Below are positions 38,755-46,078 of a stretch of 64,000 bases of DNA, piece after piece. Both the position numbers and the translations under genes were made by a program. The DNA is from Pseudanabaena sp. BC1403. Its GTDB lineage: Bacteria > Cyanobacteriota > Cyanobacteriia > Pseudanabaenales > Pseudanabaenaceae. The notes beneath the pieces were generated by a model that saw nothing but the letters and a program-made list of their open reading frames with translations, did not search any database and was not told where the DNA came from. The stretch's first letter is position 1. Each line of letters starts with the position of its first letter. The stretch covers positions 186,001-250,000 of the forward strand of contig NZ_PDDM01000003.1 of NCBI RefSeq assembly GCF_002914585.1. The letters are read 5' to 3'.

Positions 38755-38974
38755 AAAAATTCGGGAATTCAAAGCCCAAGTTGCGCGTGAGGGATTCGTT
38801 TATTTGCCCAAACGGGGTAAGGGTAGTCATGAGCGCTGGCGACACCCTATGCTCAGTCAAACGTTAACTATTTCGGGTAAGGATGGTGATGATGTACCAA
38901 TATACTTAGAGAAGCAACTCGCAAAATTATTGGATGCAATCAAGAAGCTAGGGAATCAGGAGGAGGATTTATGA
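38747..38974 (+). CDS. hicA: HicA-family mRNA interferase toxin
   Basis: 75-residue toxin of the double-stranded-RNA-binding fold that cleaves mRNA and stalls growth unless bound by HicB. The catalytic histidine is in KGSHERW, inside the GKGSH motif, and the fold closes with the helix LEKQLAKLLDAI. It overlaps the preceding permease gene by 8 nt and the antitoxin hicB by 4 nt (ATGA). Toxin-first order is normal for HicAB. Confidence 0.9.
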   Translation: MPRKIREFKAQVAREGFVYLPKRGKGSHERWRHPMLSQTLTISGKDGDDVPIYLEKQLAKLLDAIKKLGNQEEDL

Positions 38975-39189
38975 ACAGATACAGTATGAATGTTCAATGG
39001 TCTGAGGCAGATCACTTATTTCTAGTCACGATTCCAGAATTTGCCGATCTCGTTGTCATGCCTTGTACGCATGGCGAAACTCGTGAGCAGGCAATTCATA
39101 ATGGTGAAGAGGTTATTGAAATGTACCTAGAAGCTTGGCAAATGGAAGGTGAATCTATTCCTGAGCCGAAGATACTTCAAGCTGTTTAG
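38971..39189 (+). CDS. hicB: HicB-family antitoxin
   Basis: 72 residues with the partial RNase H fold of HicB: SMNVQWSEADHLFLVTIPEF, then the ETREQAIHNGEEVIEMYLEAW helix. No C-terminal ribbon-helix-helix or HTH domain is present, so it may not repress its own promoter; it ends just after PEPKILQAV. Translationally coupled to hicA through ATGA. Confidence 0.9.
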   Translation: MNRYSMNVQWSEADHLFLVTIPEFADLVVMPCTHGETREQAIHNGEEVIEMYLEAWQMEGESIPEPKILQAV

Positions 39190-39217
39190 CGATGTTCAAG
39201 TGCGATCAGCGATCCAC

Positions 39218-39338
39218 GTAGGGTACGTTAATGAAATGTAACTCACCTTTTTAATGTTTTAATGTCAATTAAATGAACCTTTTCCAACCTTTTGCATGAC
39301 AATTGTTTGTGCGTTACGCTACGCTAATACACCCTACT
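39218..39338. repeat. REP pair (BIME) copy A
   Basis: Begins GTAGGGTACGTTA, answered by TAACTCACC eight nt later (first hairpin), then about 60 nt, and ends GTGCGTTACGCTACGCTAA..CACCCTAC, the inverted second hairpin with GTAG on the opposite strand. Same layout as the copies flanking the RAYT gene. Follows hicB by 28 nt. Confidence 0.8.
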
Positions 39339-39440
39339 GGAACGTTTCATCTAAAATAGTGTATTAGAAAAGTACTATAGATTTTACAATCTAAGAATTT
39401 AAGCCGAAATCTATTGCACTATTTTAGATGAAACAGTCCA
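39338..39440. repeat. Palindromic element 1 of a tandem pair
   Basis: Arms GTTTCATCTAAAATAGTG (39344-39361) and 39417-39434 pair perfectly over 18 bp; outer TGGA..TCCA extends the match. Inside is AATCTATTGCA, shared with element 2. No coding potential. Confidence 0.65.
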
Positions 39441-39444
39441 CTAC

Positions 39445-39547
39445 TGGATAGACATGGCTAATTTGGTGCTTTAGGAAAATCTTAGAGTGTTGATACAGTA
39501 GGTATTTAACCTAAAATCTATTGCATCATTTTAGATGTGTCTATCCA
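39445..39547. repeat. Palindromic element 2 of a tandem pair
   Basis: Same length and internal motif (AATCTATTGCATCATTTTAGAT) as element 1, but the terminal arms are different: TGGATAGACA (39445-39454) pairs with TGTCTATCCA (39538-39547). The ends changed together, keeping complementarity. Confidence 0.65.
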
Positions 39548-39829
39548 CTACTTGCTAATACACAGTTAGATATCTGTGTATCTCTTGAACATCTGGTTTT
39601 TCAATTTAAGATGCTATGATACAATGCAATGGAAATGAGGTTATCCGCAAGTCCATATAAAATTTTTTCTGCTTAATGAGCGTGCCAAAGAAAGAGTAGA
39701 TAAAAATACGGATGTTAAGCATTGGTGTCTGGCAAATGTCTGATAACACAGTAAGTCCTCTTAAATTTGGGATATCACTGTTATTAGCTGTTCCAAAAAT
39801 AAAGTTTTATCTGCGGAGGTTAACAAAGA
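39548..39829. other. Non-coding stretch before the coiled-coil gene
   Basis: No gene seen. A small ACACAGTTAGATATCTGTGT palindrome lies at about 39560-39579. The last part holds the GGAGG (39815-39819) that serves the GTG start at 39830. Promoter not resolved. Confidence 0.4.
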
Positions 39830-40444
39830 GTGTTTTTAGGAGATAGAGGAGAGGTAAAGGCATTAAAGTCAGAGATCAAAGCCTTACAGGTTAAGATTAC
39901 AGCTTTAGAAGAAAAGATAGAGCATCAAAATAAAAGAATTTTAGACCATATCAGAATAAACTTAGATTATTTAAAAGAGATGACTGATCGTCTTTTCAAA
40001 AGTGACAGTAAAAATCGAGAACTTATTGAGAGAGCTATTACAGTGGCAGAAGAAAACCAGATGCAGATTGGTCAGATTAAGAATAACCAAATTAGCATTA
40101 TGTCTCCAGGAGGTATCAATACTGTTACCGACATGAGTGTCAATCATATTAATCAAAACATAGATATTGATTCCAAGACAAAACAGACTTTAGCTGAAGC
40201 TGCAAAAGAAATTCAAGATCTATTAGAGCAGTTAAGCAAAATCTACCCAACTACAACAACAGCAGAGAAGGGTAGTATTGCAGTAAAAGCAATGGAAGAG
40301 ATTGAGAAAAAGCCAAATACCAAGAGTAAAATCCTTAAGGCATTGAAAGTTGGTGGTGCAGCAGCTCTGATGGAACTTACCAATAATCCTATTGTCAAAA
40401 TTCTGACTCCAATGCTGGAGAGCCTTTTAGACAACGGTCAATAG
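39830..40444 (+). CDS. Coiled-coil protein with conserved cyanobacterial C-terminal module
   Basis: 204 residues from GTG 39830, supported by GGAGG ten nt upstream. The first ~80 residues are Lys/Glu-rich coiled coil. Residues about 90-115 (SPGGINTVTDMSVNHINQNI) are a polar linker. The last ~85 residues (AEAAKEIQDLLEQLSKIYP..GGAAALMELTNNPIVK) match a helical module I recall at the C-terminus of various cyanobacterial proteins, including pentapeptide-repeat ones; I do not know its function. No signal peptide or membrane segment. Sits inside the RAYT/TA island. Confidence 0.75.
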   Translation: MFLGDRGEVKALKSEIKALQVKITALEEKIEHQNKRILDHIRINLDYLKEMTDRLFKSDSKNRELIERAITVAEENQMQIGQIKNNQISIMSPGGINTVTDMSVNHINQNIDIDSKTKQTLAEAAKEIQDLLEQLSKIYPTTTTAEKGSIAVKAMEEIEKKPNTKSKILKALKVGGAAALMELTNNPIVKILTPMLESLLDNGQ

Positions 40445-40462
40445 AGTGAAATTGCCGATCGC

Positions 40463-40574
40463 GTAGGGTGCGTTAATGAAATGTAACGCACCTTTTTAAC
40501 ATCAATTAAATAAACCTTTTCCAACCTTTTATATAACAAATGTTTGTGCGTTACGCTACGCTAACACACTCTAC
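40463..40574. repeat. REP pair (BIME) copy B, 3' flank of the RAYT gene
   Basis: GTAGGGTGCGTTA with TAACGCACC eight nt on gives a 9-bp stem headed by GTAG; the distal half GTGCGTTACGCTACGCTAACACACTCTAC is its inverted partner (40546-40574). It ends 9 nt from the RAYT stop codon. Confidence 0.85.
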
Positions 40575-40582
40575 GGGGCTGG

Positions 40583-41134
40583 TTATTCGTCCCAAATGTC
40601 TTGGGGCTTTTCTGTAACTTCTGTGGCTCCCCAATCGGGTGGATATTGTCCCTGTGCGATAAAACGATGAATGCTGGAAAATTGCCAATCTTCTGCTTTT
40701 GCACATAATCCATGTCGTACAGGATTGTAATGAATATAATCGCAATGTAGAGCATAATCTCGCTCATCTCGGATTAGATGCTCCCAAAAACGACGCTGCC
40801 ATAGATTCTTTTCTTGTCGTTTTTGTCGCGATCGCGAAACTTCTGCATTAATTCCTAATTGATCGCCATAATGTTTGGTTACATAGGTTTTGATTAATCG
40901 TAATCTTACCGAAAAATCCTTGTCTTCTTCTGGCAACGTCCACAGACAATGGAAATGATCGGGCAATAGAACAAAAGCATTTATTTCAAATGGATATTTC
41001 TCTCGAACTTTAGCGATCGCCTCGCGCAATCCTTTACGTCCCAAATCACTACAAAGCCAAGGAATTCTCTGATAGGTGACTTGGGTAATAAAATAAGTTC
41101 CTTCTGTAATTACTGGTCTTCGATAATTTGACAT
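40583..41134 (-). CDS. REP-associated tyrosine transposase (RAYT, Y1/HUH)
   Basis: 183-residue single-strand transposase of the IS200/IS605-like superfamily. The HUH metal site is HFH at residues 60-62 (LLPDHFHCLW); the nucleophilic tyrosine is in DYIHYNPV (Tyr133 or Tyr136). The N-terminal YRRPVITEGTYFITQVTYQR strand is typical of RAYTs. The gene lies between two REP pairs, starting 5 nt from copy C and ending 9 nt from copy B, as expected for a RAYT with its cognate REPs. Reading frame is intact and motifs are complete, so it may be active. Confidence 0.92.
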   Translation of the reverse strand: MSNYRRPVITEGTYFITQVTYQRIPWLCSDLGRKGLREAIAKVREKYPFEINAFVLLPDHFHCLWTLPEEDKDFSVRLRLIKTYVTKHYGDQLGINAEVSRSRQKRQEKNLWQRRFWEHLIRDERDYALHCDYIHYNPVRHGLCAKAEDWQFSSIHRFIAQGQYPPDWGATEVTEKPQDIWDE

Positions 41135-41139
41135 TTCGC

Positions 41140-41219
41140 GTAGGGTGCGTTAATGAAATGTAACGCACCTTTCTGATGATTTTAGTAGGGTGCGTTACGC
41201 TACGCTAACACACCCTACT
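41140..41219. repeat. REP pair (BIME) copy C, 5' flank of the RAYT gene
   Basis: Compact form: the two inverted REPs are separated by only about 10 nt (GTAGGGTGCGTTA..TAACGCACC, then GTAGGGTGCGTTACGC..CACCCTAC). The RAYT start codon is 5 nt away, so the REP may overlap the gene's leader. Confidence 0.85.
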
Positions 41220-41314
41220 TGGTTTGAGATGTATTGCGATCGCTGATTTTTTTTAGAAAGCTTGATAACGATATAATCTAAATAAAGACTGCGTAAAAAA
41301 GGAAACAAATAGCC

Positions 41315-41542
41315 ATGAGCCAAGTAGAAATCACAGAATCTTTGCTAACTAGCACGGGTTTTTATAGACTATTTCAAACCTTACCCCTAGAAATCCGACA
41401 AGGCTTTCTACAACTTTTATTTCAAAATAATTCATCTGAATTAGAAGACTCTATCCTTTATTTAGCTTGTGAAAATTCTCGTAAAGAAGGTTTTTTATCT
41501 GAATTAGAGTCTCAATCTCTCTTGGAGAGTTTGCCTCAATGA
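41315..41542 (+). CDS. Probable antitoxin partner of the RelE-like toxin
   Basis: 75 residues, acidic, no recognised DNA-binding fold. The C-terminal half (LEDSILYLACENSRKEGFLSELE) is predicted helical and Glu-rich, suited to wrapping a toxin. Its stop overlaps the next start by 4 nt (ATGA), and antitoxin-first order with a small toxin is classic for type II systems. Antitoxin role is inferred from position. Confidence 0.7.
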   Translation: MSQVEITESLLTSTGFYRLFQTLPLEIRQGFLQLLFQNNSSELEDSILYLACENSRKEGFLSELESQSLLESLPQ

Positions 41543-41808
41543 AATATCAAATTGCCAAACGCTTCAAAAAAGATTTAGACAAAATCAACGACCAAAAGAT
41601 TCTCGCAAAAGTCAGAAAATGTATTGAAGCAATTGGAACTTCTCAAACACTGTCCGAAATTCCAGATCTTGAGCCATTAAAAGGGTTTTCGGGATACTAT
41701 CGCATTAAATTTGATTACAGCTATCGTATTGGGATTTTTTGGGATGGAGAAGTTATTGAAATTCTTAAAATAGAAAGTCGTGAGGGATTTTACAAAAATT
41801 TCCCTTGA
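41539..41808 (+). CDS. RelE/ParE-superfamily toxin
   Basis: 89 residues. The pattern KRFKKDLDKINDQKILAKVRKCIEAI, then LEPLKGFSGYYRIKFDYSYRIGIFWDGEVIEIL, is the RelE/ParE fold with the central GYYRI-x-F-DYSYRI strand pair. C-terminal basic-aromatic residues (ESREGFYKNFP) may form the ribonuclease site. Likely a ribosome-dependent mRNA nuclease, though a ParE-type gyrase poison cannot be excluded by eye. Coupled to the upstream antitoxin. Confidence 0.85.
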   Translation: MKYQIAKRFKKDLDKINDQKILAKVRKCIEAIGTSQTLSEIPDLEPLKGFSGYYRIKFDYSYRIGIFWDGEVIEILKIESREGFYKNFP

Positions 41809-41956
41809 TTGCCTTATACATACATAGTTATCAATTGCCCAATCTTGATGAACCTACAAAACAACTGCAAGTGCTTGTTAATGAGTTAATTATAATGTGG
41901 AAGATCTAAATCTATAAATTCAGGTAAATTTTTTAGCTAATGACTTGGAGTTTTTG

Positions 41957-42415
41957 ATGCATGAAGTCCTCGCACAAGGTAGAAATGGCATAGAAATCAT
42001 GCTGAGAGACGAAGATGGTAATTTATTGCCAGCCAGCATTGATACAGGTTGTCGTGATTGGACAGATACGGATGGTCGTCATACTGATTGTCTTATCAAG
42101 TTATCTTGGGCTGGTGGTGTGATTGAAGAAACGGATTGGAACTATTTTACATCATTTAAGAAGGTGAGAAAGCGGCTTGCGATTCATGGTCTTTTACCTG
42201 TGTGTTATGGAGCAAGTCGGCGAGTCATACTAACTGGGATGGCTATAGATATGAGCTTAGGGGCGAAGATATGGCAGGTAAATCAAGATGATGAGATGTA
42301 TCACCCCCTCGTATACATTTTTAAGACAGGAGAAGATGTAGAGCCTGTCAGCGTTGAAGAGCAGGAGAATTTCCAAGCAGAATGGTGGAAGCGAAAGCAA
42401 GAACAATTAGCGTAA
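41957..42415 (+). CDS. Hypothetical protein
   Basis: 152 residues from ATG 41957 (a TTG at 41945 is an alternative). No signal peptide or membrane segment. Asp/Trp-rich: CRDWTDTDGRHTDC, ETDWNYF and a C-terminal QAEWWKRKQEQLA helix. Cysteines in DTGCRDW and HTDCLIK are 12 residues apart and could bind metal or pair. I do not recognise a family. In the TA/REP island, followed by BIME copy D. Confidence 0.6.
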   Translation: MHEVLAQGRNGIEIMLRDEDGNLLPASIDTGCRDWTDTDGRHTDCLIKLSWAGGVIEETDWNYFTSFKKVRKRLAIHGLLPVCYGASRRVILTGMAIDMSLGAKIWQVNQDDEMYHPLVYIFKTGEDVEPVSVEEQENFQAEWWKRKQEQLA

Positions 42416-42484
42416 CAGAACAACTCAGATACATTGGACTAACTGGATTGAGCTATAAATTAGTGAAGTGCGATCGCTGATCAT

Positions 42485-42598
42485 GTAGGGTGCGTTAAAT
42501 GAAATGTAACGTACCTTTTGAATGTCAATTAAATGAACCTTTTACAACCTTTTCGATAACAAATGTTTGTGCGTTATGCTAGGCTAGCGCACCCTACT
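42485..42598. repeat. REP pair (BIME) copy D
   Basis: GTAGGGTGCGTTAAATGAAATGTAACG start and GTGCGTTATGCTAGGCTAGCGCACCCTAC end (42570-42598). The internal spacer resembles that of copies A and B (AATGTCAATTAAATGAACCTTTT). A few substitutions weaken both stems. Confidence 0.8.
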
Positions 42599-42649
42599 GA
42601 ATACTTATTATATAAGGCGGCAGGGCTTGGAAATCTCGAAGGAAGATAG

Positions 42650-42775
42650 GCAGATTTTGCAGTTTATCCTCGAATTCCAACCATCACTAAAGATAAAGAA
42701 GCCATGGGAGCTTGGGTAAGCTTTTACAGGAATTGGATCAGTCGAGAATTTTTTTCTAATTGTAAGTCATGCTAA
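42650..42775 (+). pseudogene. Possible 3' remnant of a degraded gene
   Basis: A 41-codon frame after an in-frame TAG reads ADFAVYPRIPTITKDKEA and continues to FYRNWISREFF, with protein-like composition but no start codon at its left end. Its stop overlaps the ATG of the lipoprotein gene at 42769. Could be the tail of a gene cut by BIME copy D, or chance. Confidence 0.25.
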
Positions 42776-43263
42776 ATAAAAAATTTATAATAGCTACGGT
42801 TGCTTTCATCGTCGCATCTTATCTTAGTGGATGCACTTCTACCGAAGATGGCGTTCCCCCGCAAGTCTGGAGTAAATACAAGTTGGTAATGGCAGAAGAA
42901 TACAAGCCAGCAAAATATCCTAAAGATGTGTTGAGATGCCATTACACTGTTCGCAAAGAAACTGTAGAAGAAATCGAACAATTTTTTCAGGCGCAATTAC
43001 GAAAAAATCGGTGGTCTAGATTTAAAGCCAGAGAAAATGAAGCCTATGCAGACTTAAGGAAAAAATTACCTTATACGATTTCTTTTGGCGGTAATGGGGA
43101 AGAAAATCCAATAGTACGTTTCGGCGATGGAGTAATCTTAGTAAGTACAAATGAGTATTTGGGAGGGCAAAGATTTATTAAAATCTCGCCTGAAGAAGAA
43201 CGCCAACTATTATTGATTACAGGCATGGATGGAAGTAGATCTTATACAAATTGTAGCAATTAG
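42769..43263 (+). CDS. Putative lipoprotein of unknown function
   Basis: 164 residues. Signal peptide with a lipobox YLSGC, so Cys22 should be lipidated; the following Thr-Ser is compatible with outer-membrane sorting. The mature part is charged, with a helix HYTVRKETVEEIEQFFQAQLRKNRW and a DLRKKLPYTISFGG strand. No family recognised. Flanked by BIME copies D and E. Confidence 0.7.
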   Translation: MLNKKFIIATVAFIVASYLSGCTSTEDGVPPQVWSKYKLVMAEEYKPAKYPKDVLRCHYTVRKETVEEIEQFFQAQLRKNRWSRFKARENEAYADLRKKLPYTISFGGNGEENPIVRFGDGVILVSTNEYLGGQRFIKISPEEERQLLLITGMDGSRSYTNCSN

Positions 43264-43333
43264 CAAGGGTTGATCGCAAAGATAAATCCTTTAACAAAAT
43301 CGCAGGATTTGAATATTCGTGACAGCCGATCGC

Positions 43334-43414
43334 GTAGGGCTCGTTAATGAAATGTAACGCACCTTTCTAATGCTAAATGTTTGAGTGCGTTACGCTACGC
43401 TAACTCACCCTACT
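43334..43414. repeat. REP pair (BIME) copy E
   Basis: Compact form: GTAGGGCTCGTTAATGAAATGTAACGC start and GTGCGTTACGCTACGCTAACTCACCCTAC end, about 14 nt apart. Last of the five copies; the next gene (lptC) is housekeeping, so it marks the right edge of the island. Confidence 0.8.
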
Positions 43415-43468
43415 TGATTTGAGGCACATTAAATGTTGAGACACCAACTCGCATTCCTTCTTAGTTGT

Positions 43469-44599
43469 TTAAGGATTCAGTGTTGAAAGGACATTTGCGC
43501 CTGTGACCGTGACGGTTTGCAATTCGAGATTTGCTACAGCGCGATCGCCTCTCACATTGAGATTCTTATCGGGCTGTTGATAGACGATATTGCCATTAGC
43601 CGTAATCATTTTTGTGGGAATCAACCATTCCACCTTATCGGCATTAACCACACCTTGAGTAGAGCTAAAACTTGCCGATACTTCCCCTATGAGATTAATC
43701 TGCTCTTTTTCTACTTGGGCTTCTCCCTTCTGGGCTTTGATGACAATACCTCGACTCTTACTCGTTCCTGTAAAAGGCACTGGCAGAGTTACTAACTTTT
43801 TCTCAAGATTCCAAATCGCTTGAGATGCCTCAAGGTCAACATCTAGTTTCGGATCTTTGGCTTTGATATCACCCGTGAAAGTAACTTCCTTTTTCTGAAT
43901 ATTCCAATCACCTTTCTTTGCAGTTAGTTGTAATTTGTCTTTGACTTGGACTACAGAAATAGGAACATCAGTAAACACGCGATCGCGCTTTGCATCCCAA
44001 GTAACTTTCTCGCTCTTCATTTCTAGCGGTGGCTCTACCGCGATCACAACTACTTGTTTCTCCATGCTATACACATTGACACTAGGTTTAGCCGTTAATT
44101 CTTTGCCAGTCATGGTCAGCTTATCCTCAGGCTTATCAATTTGAATATTGCCTGTCGCCTTGAGCAGATCTTGCTCTGATTGCCAGACCATGCGATCGGC
44201 TTTCATATTGATCTTTTCTTGAACTGCGATCGCCTTAATATTTCCCTCTAGCGAAATTGCTTTACTGGCTTGATCAATAGTTCCTTTATTACCAGTTGCC
44301 TCCATGAGCGGTTCACCATCACGGTAAAATTTGCCTTTCACATCTTCGACATCAGCAATTTTACGATCTTCGCGATAGGTAGCACTTTTAGCTTGAATTT
44401 CCCAAAGGAGCTTCCCATTGGCATCAAATTCGGTAAGGGTAATATTCTGAAGGCTAGAACCAGCCGTTTGAGCAGTCTTATTGAGACTTGTAACTGCGGG
44501 ACGCAAAAATATAAACCATCCCAGCGCAAACATCAGCACTGTTGCCACAAAGATGGTGATAAACAGGCGCAAATTACGACGGCTAAATATTTGTTGCAT
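43469..44599 (-). CDS. lptC: LPS export protein LptC family
   Basis: 376 residues: one N-terminal transmembrane helix (about 12-32) anchoring a long periplasmic beta-jellyroll with repeated strands such as GTIDQASKAISLEGNI and KGDWNIQKKEVTFTGDI. This matches the enlarged cyanobacterial LptC, which passes lipopolysaccharide from the LptBFG ABC transporter to LptA/LptD. Downstream of dus with a perfect hairpin between them. No other lpt genes here. Symbol given on domain grounds. Confidence 0.8.
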   Translation of the reverse strand: MQQIFSRRNLRLFITIFVATVLMFALGWFIFLRPAVTSLNKTAQTAGSSLQNITLTEFDANGKLLWEIQAKSATYREDRKIADVEDVKGKFYRDGEPLMEATGNKGTIDQASKAISLEGNIKAIAVQEKINMKADRMVWQSEQDLLKATGNIQIDKPEDKLTMTGKELTAKPSVNVYSMEKQVVVIAVEPPLEMKSEKVTWDAKRDRVFTDVPISVVQVKDKLQLTAKKGDWNIQKKEVTFTGDIKAKDPKLDVDLEASQAIWNLEKKLVTLPVPFTGTSKSRGIVIKAQKGEAQVEKEQINLIGEVSASFSSTQGVVNADKVEWLIPTKMITANGNIVYQQPDKNLNVRGDRAVANLELQTVTVTGANVLSTLNP

Positions 44600-44651
44600 G
44601 ATGCTTCTTGATAAAGTTAGGTGATTTGCGCCGTGCTTTGCACAGTGAGAA

Positions 44652-44706
44652 TCAAGAATTATTTTTTGTGAGGTGGCTTTGCCACCTCACAAAAAATAAT
44701 TCTTGA
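44652..44706 (-). terminator. Perfect 26-bp hairpin between dus and lptC
   Basis: Arms 44652-44677 and 44681-44706, TTT loop, GGTGGC/GCCACC core. Lies 6 nt past the dus stop and ahead of lptC on the same strand, so it probably terminates dus; lptC then needs its own promoter in the remaining ~50 nt. Confidence 0.75.
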
Positions 44707-44712
44707 GTTTTA

Positions 44713-45786
44713 TTATTGCTTCATGGCGATCATTTCTGCCATATCTTCAGATGAAATCATCTGAAACTTGCCTTGAGAATTAGCAATTTGCGCGATCGCA
44801 GCATCAAGACAATCAAAGCCATCCTGCACCGACTCAATCCGACAGAGGCGATCGCGCAAAGCCGCCGCACCGACAAAGCCCTTCGCATACCAAGTCATAT
44901 GCTTGCGGGATTGCCTGATGCCACGGATACCTTTGTAATCCCAAAGCCCTTGTAAATGCTCTTTAGCCACTTGCAAACATTCGATCGCAGTCGGTTTTGG
45001 TAAATATTCACCCGTTTTTAAAAAATGATCAACCTCGCCCACCAAAAACGGATATCCCAAAGTCCCCCGCGAACACATCACCCCATCCGCACCCGTCTGC
45101 TCTAAACAAGCGATCGCTGCCTCCACCGAAAAAATATCACCATTGGCAATTACAGGAATCGTCAGCACCTCTTTGACCTTACGAATCCACTCCCACTTGG
45201 CAACACCCGTATAGCCCTGCGATCGCGTCCTCGCGTGGACGGTGATCATCTTTGCTCCTGCATCCTCCATCCGCTTAGCAAAGTCCAAAATCGTAATTTC
45301 GGCATCGTCCCAACCGATGCGGGTTTTCACCGTGACAGGAATATCGACGGCATCGACCACCGATCGCACAATTTGGGCGGCGAGTTCAGGCTGACGCAAC
45401 AGAGATGAACCACCGCCTTTTTTAGTAATTTTATTGACTGGGCAACCCATATTAATGTCTACGGTGTCTGCGCCTTCGATAACTGCTTTTTGGGCAGCCT
45501 CTGCTAAGAAATCAGGACGACAATCAAAAAGCTGAATGCTAATAGGTGTTTCATGGCGATCGATCTCCATTAATTTGGGCAAAGCTTTCATATGATGCAA
45601 ATCCGTAGCGCTGATCATCTCGGTGTAAAGCATCGAATCGGGCGCATAGCGCCTTACTAACCGCCGAAACACCAAATCTGTCACCCCTGACAATGGCGAT
45701 TGCAGCACCCGACTTTTGAGGATGACATTGCCAATAGTTAAAGTATCAGCGAATTTTTGCGGTAATTTTGATAGACCAGAAATCAT
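44713..45786 (-). CDS. dus: tRNA-dihydrouridine synthase
   Basis: Flavoenzyme that reduces specific uridines of tRNA to dihydrouridine with NADPH. 357 residues from ATG 45786 (an in-frame TTG at 45807 is less likely). FMN TIM barrel with SPLSGVTDLVFRRL, the catalytic-cysteine motif VDINMGCPVNK, TVKTRIGW and VIANGDI. Closest to the DusB type by motif, but I leave the subclass open. Terminator hairpin downstream. Confidence 0.92.
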   Translation of the reverse strand: MISGLSKLPQKFADTLTIGNVILKSRVLQSPLSGVTDLVFRRLVRRYAPDSMLYTEMISATDLHHMKALPKLMEIDRHETPISIQLFDCRPDFLAEAAQKAVIEGADTVDINMGCPVNKITKKGGGSSLLRQPELAAQIVRSVVDAVDIPVTVKTRIGWDDAEITILDFAKRMEDAGAKMITVHARTRSQGYTGVAKWEWIRKVKEVLTIPVIANGDIFSVEAAIACLEQTGADGVMCSRGTLGYPFLVGEVDHFLKTGEYLPKPTAIECLQVAKEHLQGLWDYKGIRGIRQSRKHMTWYAKGFVGAAALRDRLCRIESVQDGFDCLDAAIAQIANSQGKFQMISSEDMAEMIAMKQ

Positions 45787-45881
45787 GTCTGCAAATTTTG
45801 CCCTCAAAGTTGATCATTTTTTGCTTTCTTGGGCGCTATATACAAAGGTATAGTAGTTTTAAGATTTTTTGTGACTCGACC

Positions 45882-46009
45882 CCATTTAGGAATTGCCAAA
45901 GATCGCCCTAGCCTCCCTAAAAAAGGGGAAGAATTAAATTCTTGTCCCTTTTTTAGGGACTGAGGGGATCTCTTCGAGTCTTTGACCGTAGAAAGTAATT
46001 CTTAAATGG
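45882..46009 (+). repeat. ~142-bp inverted-repeat element, decayed copy 3
   Basis: 128 bp recognisable: CCATTTAGGAATTGCC start, CCTCCCTAAAAAAGGGG..CCCTTTTTTAGGGA hairpin, GATCTCTT, GAAAGTAATTCTTAAATGG end. Terminal repeats are shortened and the inner stem has lost several G/C. Located in the divergent region between dus and prk, about 70 nt before prk. Confidence 0.65.
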
Positions 46010-46078
46010 CTGCTGCGGGCGATCGCACTCACGCTAATAAAAAAGCACATAAATTAAATAAAATTAAGGAGAAAAAAT

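Noticed and set aside
39338-39547. Tandem palindromic units considered as a CRISPR remnant
   Set aside because: Only two units, unit length ~103 bp, no constant direct repeat with variable spacers, no cas genes.
39830-40444. Coiled-coil protein as a phage or plasmid partition protein
   Set aside because: No supporting motif; the C-terminal module is better explained as a recurrent cyanobacterial domain.
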